NCBI GenBank assembly: GCA_949752745.1
Contig: OX457031.1
Span: 6,980,212-7,044,211, forward strand
Direction of reading: 5' to 3'
Length of the DNA stretch: 64,000 nt
Source of the DNA: Protula sp. h YS-2021
Lineage: Eukaryota; Annelida; Polychaeta; Sabellida; Serpulidae
Made by a program: the position numbers and the translations under genes. A model generated the notes under the pieces. The model searched no databases. It saw nothing but the letters and a program-made list of their open reading frames with translations, and was not told where the DNA came from. This document shows, one piece after another, positions 40,901 through 52,900 of the stretch (position 1 is its first letter; each line of letters starts with the position of its first letter).

Positions 40901-43900
40901 TTAGGGACCAAAAATTCAATTCTTGCTAGCAAAAATGAAATATTTGTTGGGAAATCTCAATTTGGAACTCAATAATTTATTTCCCTGATCTCAAAAATGA
41001 ATTTGTGCCATCTAAAATTCAATTATTGATAGCAAGATAGAAATTAATGGATTTGAGATGACAATCAATGAGATGGCATTGATTTATTGATAGCTATCAT
41101 TATATTTTGATATCAAAAATAAGCAATAACTGTTAAAACCGCATTCTGTAGCTTTTGGCCAGTTTTTATCGACCCCCCGCCCCCCCCCCCCCCCGCCCCC
41201 CCCCGCCCCCCCCCCCGCCCCCCACACAACGATAGCTTTCATAGGTAAATCTGACTCTTTAAAATATCTCGACTCGGAGAATTATAATTGAATCTTTTTG
41301 AAACAGTTACGTTCCTATATCAAAATTCAACGATATCAAGATTAAACAATGCTGACATCATTTTCAAAATGAATCTCCTTGGCACTAAATTGGTAGATCC
41401 GGGTGCTCCCCCCCCCCCCCCACCAACCTTACTTATGCTTTTGAGAATCTTTTTCATTATCTTGGCAGACACAACATCCTTGGACATTACTCTTTTGGCT
41501 ACACAACAAAATGGCGGCATTGGTAACATGTCTTATATTTTGTTCTGGCGGAGTGTTTTCAAATTTGTTACGAATCTTTCATATTAGGGGTGTCCGTCTG
41601 TACCTTACCGTGTACAGGGCTGTGTTTTGAACAACTTTTCTGAAACCATTTCAGCGTTGTATATGTGTGTGTATGTGTTTGTGTCTGTGTGTGTGATAAT
41701 CTGTGTGTCTGAGTGTGTGACTGTGTGTCTGTGCTTGTGTCTGTGTCTATGTGTGCTGCTGTGTCTGTTTCGCTGTTGTGTTTGTTTTTACAAAAAAAAA
41801 CTGTCAGTTTTTTTCAATTCCTACACAATGAAATGTATATTGCAATTTGTCATATCACTTCTTAAAATGTCTCAATGGTGACTGGTTAAAGTACTGCGCC
41901 TGTCTCCCGGATAATCTCTCTGTGTGTGTGTGTGTGTGTGTGTGTGTATCAGGCTGTGTTATAATCTGTGTGTCTGAGTGTGTGACTGTTTGTATCTGAG
42001 TGACTGTGTGTGTCTGTGTGACTGTGTGCGTCTGTGTATGTGATAATCTGTGTGTCTGTATGTATGTGTGTCTGTGTGTATGTGTCTGTGTGTGTTTGTC
42101 TGTCTTGGTGTGTGATAATCTGCGTGTCTGTGTGTGACTATGTGTCTGTGTGTGTGTCTGTTTGTATGTGTGTCTGTGTGTATGTGTCTGTGTGTGTTTG
42201 TCTGTCTTGCTGCGTGATAATCCGCAGACCACGTGGCATGCAGCTCGCTTCACAGACCACGTGGCATGCAGCTTGCTTCACAGACCACGTGGCATGCAGC
42301 TCGCTTCACAGACCACGTGGCATGCAGCTCGCTTCACAGACCACGTGGCATGCAGCTCGCTTCACAGACCACGTGGCATGCAGCTCGCTTCACAGACCAC
42401 GTGGCATGCAGCTCGCTTCACAGACCACGTGGCATGCAGCTCGCTTCACAGACCACGTGGCATGCAGCTCGCCTCACAGACCACGTGGCATGCAGCTCGC
42501 TTCACAGACCACGTGGCATGCAGCTCGCCTCACAGACCACAACTGGTTTCAAAGCGTTTATCATTTTAAGATGTTTATCAGTTGCGCTTTTACCACCGCC
42601 CACGGGGATATTACGGTCTCCGGCCGCTGTAGTTCAAAAAGCTTTCGTCGATTTTCAATTATAAAAGACTGACAGGTAACAACCCTGCTGCCTACACGCT
42701 GTCTAACTTTGTGGGTTGCATCGTAGTCCTACTGTTTACTGTTTACTCCAGAAAAGAATGACGTCAGGAGAGCAATACATTCATATTTGGAGAGGAAAGA
42801 TTGTTAAAATAATACCGAGCTAACTTACGAAGAACTGAAATATGCACCTTATTTAATAACGGAACGGCACAACGAACGATTTTTTTAATTAAAAACGCTT
42901 AAAGATTATATTCAAACTAAGTGTGTATTGTGCTCTGTATAATTTTGTTATTCACAAAAATAAAGAGACTTGTCCAAAAGGTCACATGTAAAGCGTAAAG
43001 CTGACGTTTTAGACAAACGCTGAGACATTGTATTCTTTATTTTATTATTGTTTGAAATGTTTTTTTTTTTGATAATCAAAGATCGTCAAATGTGAAGTAC
43101 ATATATATTGCATACAATGGCGCAGTTCAACCTTATGGTTGCCAGTCTATTGTCACTAAACCCCTATCTTATCTTACTGCTTGACATTCTGCTTTGTGTT
43201 TCAGCGGACTCCCGGGCGCTACAGAGCCGCATTCGCTTCGTGCTGCAGCAGCCGGACGATGGTTCCGTGTCGTCGTCATGTCCCGCTCTGTACGAGACGA
43301 GGCCGTGTGACGCCGTGCCGCGATGTCTCCGCTACTCCTGGCAGGTCGGGGGCTGGTCGCGATGCCTGCTCAGTGGCAGGTGCGGCGCGGGCTACAGCGT
43401 GCGAGGTGAGGCGCTATGACGGGGAACCGGAGGGGCGGGGGCGGGGGCGGGGCAGGCATGGGGTGGGGAGCCAAGCTGGGTGAAGGAGAGATGGACTCCT
43501 CAGCATGTGAGGTCAGGCGCTATGGCGGGGCCCGGCGGGGGCAGTGTATGAGGTGAAGGGCAAAGCTGGCTTGCTGGGGGAGGAGCCGGTCTTAGGAGTG
43601 GGCTGCTCAGCATGCGAGGTCAGGAACTATGACGGGGCCGGAGGAGCAGGAGGAGCAGCAAGGCTTGTTGAGAGCTTGCTGGGGGAGGAGAGCTGGTATG
43701 GTCAGCGTATGGCCAAACGGGGTTGTGGGTAGAGCGGGCAGGAGCGGCTGGATGAAGGGGTTAGACTTGGTGGAGGGGGTTGGATGGGGTGGCAGATATG
43801 GGTCGGGGAGCGAGTAAGATGCCATAAGTGGAGCGTGGGGACAGTTATCTTTTTTAAAAAAACTAGTTTCGCTAGGTAGGACCGCTGTATGTTTCCAGTC

Positions 43901-46900
43901 ATTATTATTTTCCAGAGCTATGGCAATGACGTAAATATGACGCGGTTTCAGACACTATCCTAACATTTATCCTAGCATCTATCCTAACATCTATACTAGC
44001 ATCTATCCTATCATCTATCCTAGCATCTATCCAAGCATCTATCCTAACATCTATCCTAGCATCTATCCTATCATCTATCCTAGCATCTATCCAAGCATCT
44101 ATCCTAACATCTATCCTAGCATCTATCCTAACATCTATCCTAACATCTATCCTATCATCTATCCTAGCATCTATCCTAGCATCTATCCTAATGCCACAGA
44201 CACTTTAAAGCAGGTTTAGGAATCAAAACGTGTCCGATTTTTTCACCAGACCGCGTTTATCCAATGCCTTTATTAGAATAATTCAACAAAACCGGCAAAA
44301 TGTTAGTCTCAGTGCGAAAGCTGTACCCGTACCCCCACCCCTCTCCCACCCCACCCCCCCCCCCCCCACCCCGTTGACCCGGGGCCTGTTTCCTCTCTTT
44401 TAACGGTCTTGACGCATTCAGGATATGTCTTGCCCGTGGTATTCAGCATGTGGGAGAGTTCTCTTCCTGTTTTAGTTATATAATTTGTCTGGTTGTCAGA
44501 CATCAATCAGTCAGCAGCGTGACGTCATGAGGGAGGGAAAGGACACAGACCCCCTCGTTCCTTGAAGCCTAGAGGGCAAACGTTTATTTGATTAGAATTC
44601 TAGAGCTTTATAGCAAAGAGTTATTTATGAAAATGTTGACAAATCTGTTGTGGGGAATGACACGTGATCAATCACAGATACGCAATCGCCGGAGATACAC
44701 GACCAGCGAGAGTCGCTCTGAATTCCGGGGTCGTCTAGTACCGGAAATGCACGACCAGCGAGAGTCGCTCTGAATTCCGGGGCCGTCTCGTACCGCAATA
44801 AGATGCTGAATTGTATATTTTAGATGTACATTGTGTGAATTCGGAAAGAGAAATGCCGGAAGAACAAATATGCATATCTGAACTTGGAAATATGCCAGAC
44901 GTCACAGAGAAGTGTCACGTGACATGCGAGGAGAACAGGTGCGGCTTCTCCGATTGGTCGGAATGGGGAGCCTGCTCGGACAGGTGCGGCGGCCTGAGGA
45001 CGAGGCGTCGCTCGCAGCAGGGTATGTCCGTCCTTCCGTCCGTCCGTTAACACAGCTCTCCTAAACATAATCATGACAGCTCAAGCAATTGGCCGTCAGT
45101 AGATTGAAATTCTGCTATAATATTATATCTCTTTGCCGAAATCACCCTTTCCTCTAAAATTTAACAAAGATTCCTAATAATGTTAAAAGCATAAGAAATA
45201 AAAAGTAAAATAAAAATTAGAGCAGATTTTTCAGTTGTTAACAGTTAGAAGTGACGATGACTGATGCCAGCTCCTAACTATAAGTACTGATGGCTGACCT
45301 CAGCTCGCAGCTGCCCGTGCTGTTGGCTGACGTCAGCTCACAGCTGTCAGTTGATGGCTGACGTCAGCTCACAGCTGTCAGTGTTCATGACTGACGTCAG
45401 CTGGCACTTGTAAGTGTGTTTTCGTCAGCCTAGCGTGTATTTTTGACAGCGATACCCCGCAGCAAGGATTGCTACGACCGCGTTCTCCACGCGCTTGAGG
45501 AGAAAGAGGTGTGCCACAGCTGCAGCCGCTACTCCGCGCAGCCCGTTGGCAACTGGTCGTCCTGCATCCTCAAGCGTGATGACGTCAGCAGAGCGCTGGA
45601 GGACGGGGCCTTGTATACGATCGGGCTGCAGCGCGCCAGCGAGAAGCTGTGTGGTGTGGGCAAGCGGTACCACGCCATGGTGTGTACAGACGGACACGGC
45701 CACAACACGTCCTCCGCCGTGTGCCGTAACCCAGGTAACCACTCACTGTACCACGCTCTGCCCCTCACCCAGGTAACCGCTCACTGTGCCACGCTCTTCC
45801 CATCACCCAGGTAACCGCTCACTGTGCCACGCTCTTCCCCTCACCCAGGCAACCGCTCACTGTACCACGCTCTTCCTCTCACCCCGGTAACCGCTCACTG
45901 TGCCACGCCCTTCCCCTCACCCAGGTAACCGCTCACTGTGCGACGCTCTTCCCCTCAGCCAGGTAACCGCTCACTGTGCCACGCTCCTCCCCTCACCCAG
46001 GTAACCGCTCACTATACCACGCTCTGCCCTCACCCAGGTAACCGCTCACTGTACCACGCTCTGCCCTCACCCAGGTAACCACTCACTGTACCAGTCTCTG
46101 CCCCTCCCCCGTGTGCCGTGACCCAGGTAACCGCTCACTGTGCCACGCTCTTCCCCTCACCCAGGTAACCGCTCACTGTACCACGCTCTTCCCATCACCC
46201 AGGTAACCGCTCACTGTACCACGCTCTGCCCTCACCCAGGTAACCGCTCACTGTACCACGCTCTTCCCCTCACCCAGGTAACCGCTCACTGTACCACGCT
46301 CTTCCCCTCACCCATGTAACCGCTCACTGTACCACGCTCTTCCCCTCACCCAGGTAACCGCTCACTGTACCACGCTCTTCCCCTCACCCAGGTAACCGCT
46401 CACTGTACCACGCTCTTCCCCTCACCCAGGTAACCGCTCACTGTACCACGCTCTTCCCCTCACCCATGTAACCGCTCACTGTACCACGCTCTTCCCCTCA
46501 CCCAGGTTACCGCTTACTGTGCCACGCTCCTCCCCTCACCCAGGTAACCGCTCACTGTGCCACGCTCTTCCCCTCACCCAGGTAACCGCTCACTGTACCA
46601 CGCTCTTGCCCTCACCCAGGTAACCGCTCACTGTACCACGCTCTTCCCCTCACCCAGGTAACCGGTCACTATACCACGCTCTGCCCTCACCCAGGTAACC
46701 GCTCACTGTACCACGATCTGCCCTCACCCAGGTAACCGCTCACTCTGCCAAGCTCTTCCCCTCACCCAGGTAACCGCTCACTCTGCCAAGCTCTTCCCCT
46801 CACCCAGGTAACCGCTCACTGTGCCACGGTCTGCCCTCACCCAGGTAACCGCTCACTGTACCACGCTCTTCGCTCACCCAGGTAACCGCTCACTGTGCCA

Positions 46901-49900
46901 CACTCTTCCCCTCACCCAGGTAACCGCTCACTGTGCCACGCTCTTCCCCTCACCCAGGTAACCGCTCACTGTGCCACGCTCTTGCCCTCACCCAGGTAAC
47001 CGCTCACTGTGCCACGCTCTTCCCATCACCCAGGTAACCGCTCACTGTGCCACGCTCTTCCCATCACCCAGGTAACCGCTCACTGTGCCACGCTCTTCCC
47101 CTCACCCAGGTAACCGCTCACTGTGCCACGCTCTTCCCCTCACCCAGGTAACCGGTCACTATACCACGCTCTGCCCTCACCCAGGTAACCGCTCACTGTA
47201 CCACGCTCTGCCCTCACCCAGGTAACCGCTCACTCTGCCAAGCTCTTCCCCTCACCCAGGTAACCGCTCACTGTGCCACGCTCTTCCCATCACCCAGGTA
47301 ACCGCTCACTGTACCACGCTCTGCCCTCACCCAGGTAACCGCTCACTGTACCACGCTCTGCCCTCACCCAGGTAACCGCTCACTCTGCCAAGCTCTTCCC
47401 CTCACCCAGGTAACCGCTCACTGTGCCACGCTCTTCCCATCACCCAGGTAACCGCTCACTGTGCCACGCTCTTCCCATCACCCAGGTAACCGCTCACTGT
47501 ACCACGCTCTTCCCCTCACCCAGGTAACCGCTCACTGTACCACGCTCTGCCCTCACCCAGGTAACCGCTCACTGTACCACGCTCTTCCCCTCACCCAGGT
47601 AACCGCTCACTGTACCACGCTCTTCCCCTCACCCAGGTAACCGCTCACTGTACCACGCTCTTCCTCTCACCCAGGCAACCGCTCACTGTACCACGCTCTT
47701 CCCATCACCCATGTAACCGCTCACTGTACCACGCTCTTCCCTCACCCAGGTAACCGCTCACTGTACCACGCTCTTCCCCTCACCCATGTAACCGCTCACT
47801 GTACCACGCTCTTCCTCTCACCCAGGTAACCGCTCACTGTACCACGCTCTTCCCCTCACCCATGTAACCGCTCACTGTACCACGCTCTTCCCTCACCCAG
47901 GTAACCGCTCACTGTACCACGCTCTTCCTCTCACCCAGGTAACCGCTCACTGTACCACGCTCTTCCCCTCACCCATGTAACCGCTCACTGTACCACGCTC
48001 TTCCTCTCACCCAGGTAACCGCTCACTGTACCACGCTCTTCCCCTCACCCATGTAACCGCTCACTGTACCACGCTCTTCCCTCACCCAGGTAACCGCTCA
48101 CTGTACCACGCTCTTCCCCTCACCCAGGTAACCGCTCACTGTGCCACGCTCTTCCCCTCACCCAGGTAACCGCTCACTGTACCACGCTCTTCCCCTCACC
48201 CATGTAACCGCTCACTGTACCACGCTCTTCCCTCACCCAGGTAACCGCTCACTGTACCACGCTCTTCCCCTCACCCAGGTAACCGCTCACTGTGCCACGC
48301 TCTTCCCCTCACCCAGGTAACCGCTCACTGTACCACGCTCTTCCCCTCACCCATGTAACCGCTCACTGTACCACGCTCTGCCCTCACCCAGGTAACCGCT
48401 CACTGTACCACGCTCTTCCCCTCACCCATGTAACCGCTCACTGTACCACGCTCTTCCCTCACCCAGGTAACCGCTCACTGTGCCACGCTCTTCCCCTCAC
48501 CCAGGTAACCGCTCACTGTACCACGCTCTTCCCCTCACCCGTGTAACCGCTCACTGTACCACGCTCTGCCCTCACCCAGGTAACCGCTCACTGTACCACG
48601 CTCTTCCCCTCACCCAGGTAACCGCTCACTGTACCACGCTCTTCCCCTCACCCATGTAACCGCTCACTGTACCACGCTCTTCCCATCACCCAGGTAACCG
48701 CTCACTGTGCCACGCTCTGCCCTCCCCCGTTTGCCGTGTCCCAGGTGTAATCCGCTGTAACCTTGGTAACCAATCGCTATACCACGCAAGTAGCAAAAGC
48801 CCTGCATTTGTACATTGTTGGAATTTTTGCAGCGCGAAAACTTGATTCGATACATTTTTAACCACTTCCAATATATCGATCCATCTCTCTGTCCCAGTTC
48901 TCGGCCTGGTCAGGAAAGTTCACCACAGGAGGGGTAAAATCAACAAGAAATGAGCTTGTTATACGCCATACGCCCTCCTGCTGATTGCCAGTTCGATAGA
49001 AAGAAAACCAATCATCCTCCAGTCCAATTTACCCCCCCCCCCCCTCTCTACGCGTAATTGTTGTATAAACATGACTTGCTTGCAACACCGTATGTTCAAA
49101 TAAAAACTATAACGCATGGCCCAACGTATTTAAGGTCTGAAACCTAAACAAAATCAGAACAAATCCACTTTGTTTGTGTTTATGTAGATTTTTCTGAGGA
49201 GATGTGCTTCATCATGTGCCCTGTGGACTGTGAGATGAGCCCTTGGGGAGAATGGAGTCCGTGTGAGACACAGGAACGGTGTGGAGTCGGGACGAGGCAC
49301 CGCTACAGGTACGTTTGACACGCATGACACTTGTGTCCATGTGACACACGAAGGGGGTGGAGTCGGGACTAGGCGCCGCTACAGGTACGTGTGACACGCA
49401 GGACACTTGTGTCCATGTGACACAGGAACGGCGTGGAGTCGGGACGATGCGCCGCTACAGGTACGTGTGACACGCAGGAACACTTGTGTCCATGTGACAC
49501 AGGAACGGTGTGGAATCGGGACGAGGCGCCGCTACAGGTACGTGTGACACGCAGGACACTTGAGCCCGTGTAACACAAGAGCGGTGTGGAGTCGGGACGA
49601 GGCGCCGCTACAGGTACGTGTGACACGCAGGACACTTGTGTCCGTGTGACACAGGAACGGTGTGCAAACCACTTGCACGTTTACGTCGGATAAGGAGGAA
49701 CTCTCTCCGACACAAATGCGACACCAATGTGACGTAAGTTGATACAGAAGAAAGCATCGAAACAGGGAAACTTCACACGGAATACTAAAACAGCACGCCA
49801 GTAGGTGTTTGTGGGGCGCACGAATCGTCCGTACAAAAGCACACCAAAGCGTACCCAATCTTATACGCTCTTACACGTATATGCGATAATATACGAGGAT

Positions 49901-52900
49901 TTCGTTCAGAAGCATGCGAGATCGTAAACGCTTTTGTGCGCACTTTTTGTGCGGGAAAAAAATCGATACAGACATTTGTGATATGGAGGAACACGGAACA
50001 AAACACCTATACAGATATTTGTGATATGGAGGAACACGGAACAAAGCACCTATACAGATATGTGTGATATGGAGGAACACGGAACAAAACACCTATACAG
50101 ATATTTGTGATATGGAGGAACACCGAAACAAACCACCTATAAAGAAACGTATGACATGGAGGAACACTGGAAAAATAAACGGGTTATTCATTGGTGATGT
50201 ATTGGATTAAATTGTACACGAGATGGTTAACGTTTAGCGCATGTCTCAGTTATAACGCTGAGCGCATCTCTTAATTATAACGCTGAGGGCATGTCTCAAT
50301 TATAACGTTGGGAGCGTGTCTCAGTTATAACGCTGAGGGCATGTCTCAGTTATAACGCAGAGGGCATGTCTCAATTATAACGCTGAGGGCATGTCTCAGT
50401 TATAACGCAGAGGGCATGTCTCAATTATAACGCTGAGGGCATGTCTCAGTTATAACGCTGAGGGCATGTCTCAATTATAACGCTGAGGGCATGTCTCAGT
50501 TATAACGTTGAGAGCAATTCTCAGTTATAACGCTGAGGGCAGGGAAGGGGTAGAGTAGGCTGGGGAGGGGGTGAGGAGGCTAGGAAGCAGGGCAAGGCTG
50601 GGGGAAGGGGTGGGAGAGGCTTGGGGCAGGGGTAGGGGAGGCTGGGTGAGGGGGTAGGCAAGGGTGAGGGCAGGGGTGGTATTTTTAGGAGAAGAGAGGT
50701 GACGCGTGATTGTGTTTATGCGATAGGTATCTGAAGCAGGAAGCCGTGGACGGAGGGCGGGAGTGTGCGCCCATGCATGACGGAGAGGTACGTGCGCTTC
50801 TACTCGGCTTCTTCGTTTGATCCGTTGAAAGTCTCACCATGGCTGAGTACGAGTATAACCTGCACCACGCGCCGTGCCTAATTTCTGGCTGCTTATGACG
50901 TCATTGCTGATGAGTACAAGAAAAACCTGTGCCATGCACCGTGTCCACCTTCTGACTGGTTATGACGTCATTGTCGATGCGTTCGAGTAAAACCTGTGAA
51001 AAATACTAGGTGCACTCTACCCCTGGTCATCGCTGACATTGTTGTTGATTTGTAGGAGTATGAGCACGACTTGTGCCACGTGCCGTGTCCACTCTATGCG
51101 TGGCAGGTGGAGCACTGGAGCCCCTGCTCTCTGCAGCTCAAGTTTGACGGAGGTCCGGACTGTGGGCCGGGGCTACAGACCCGCTCGGTCAAGTGAGTAT
51201 GTTTTCTGTACACACAATTAACGATTATGTGAGATTTGCATTTTTCTAATCTATACCGCGGAAACAAGCCCTTGCACAGACAACGTAAACAAAAACAAGC
51301 ACTGGTTAGACAAAGTAAACAAAAAACAAGCACTGATTAGACAGCATAAACAAAAACAAGTTCTGGTTAGAGCACGTAAACAAAAACAAGCCCTTGTTCA
51401 GACAATGTAAACAAAAAAACAAGCACTGGTTAGACAACGTAAACAAAAACAAGCACTGGTTAGACAGCATAAACAAAAACAAGCACTGACTGGGCAACGT
51501 AAACAAAAACAAGCATTGGTTAGACAACGTAAACAAAAACAAGCCGTTGCTCAGACAACGTAAACAAAAAAAAACCACTGGTTAGACAACGAGGGGATAT
51601 AGGTTTCAGCTTGTCCGTCTGTCTGTCCGCTTGCGGTTCGCCCTCGTGTCAGGGCTGCATCTCCGAAAGTATTTGTCATATAGCTTTTTCCTTTGGCGTA
51701 CGGTTAGCACGTATATTGAAGTTGTGCAATGTCGTATTGTTTTAAAAATTGGTAAAAATTCTCAAAAATACGCCTTGTCAGAAATGGCTGTTTTACGATA
51801 GAAACAAGTATTTTGACAGCGACTTTTGCGGTATCGTGCCATAAAATGAAAGCCAAGTTCACAGGCCATACATTGTACTCACATAGCTTTCTTATATGTT
51901 CTTGCTTATAATAAAGTGACATCAAAAGGCGATCACGTGACAAATTTTAATCCTTTCCTTATTGCTTATAGTTCCCTGGGACACAATGATTTCATGACTC
52001 ACATTCCTCACATATATAATAGCAAAATGTGTTTAGACCCTTCTGTACCCCTCGCCAGGTGCAGCCTACTACAACCCGACGGTAAAGGCGGTCACTTCGT
52101 CAACCTGACAGCAGAGGAGCACTGCCGGCATCTGCCCAGACCCAGCGATCACAACTCCAACTGTGTGTCGCCATGCCTCGGCCAGTGTGTGCTCTCTCAC
52201 TGGTCAGAATGGTCACAGTGTCCACATGTAAGTACGCCTCGGCCAGTGTGTGCTCTCTCACTGGTCAGAATGGTCACAATGTCCACATGTAAGTGCACCT
52301 CGGCCAGTGTGTGCACTCACTGTCACTAGTCAGAGTGGTCACAGTGTCCACATGCAAGTACACTGGTCAATGGTCACAGTGTCCACATGTAAGTACGCCT
52401 TGGCCAGTGTGTGCTCTCTCACTGGTCAGAATGGTCACAGTGTCCACATGTAAGTACGCCTCGGCCAGTGTGTGCACTCACTATCACTAGTCAGAGTGGT
52501 TACAGTGTCCACATGCAAGTACATTGGTCAACGTGGTCATAGTGTCCACATGTAAGTATGCCTCGGCCAGTGTGTGCTCCATCACTAGTCAGAATGGTCA
52601 TAATGTCCACATGTAAGTGCGCCTCGGCCAGTGTGTGCTCTATCACTAGTCAGAGAGGTTACAGTGTCCACATGTAAGTATGCTTCGGCCAGTGTGTGCT
52701 CTATCACTAGTCAGAGTGGTCACAGTGTCCACATGCAAGTACACTGGTCAACGTGGTCATAGCGTCAACATGTAAGTACACCTCGGCCAGTGTGTGCTCT
52801 ATCACTAGTCAAAATGGTCACAATGTCCACATGTAAATACGCCTCGGCCAGTGTGTACTCTATCACTAGTCAGAATGGTCACAATGTCAGTGTGTGCTCT

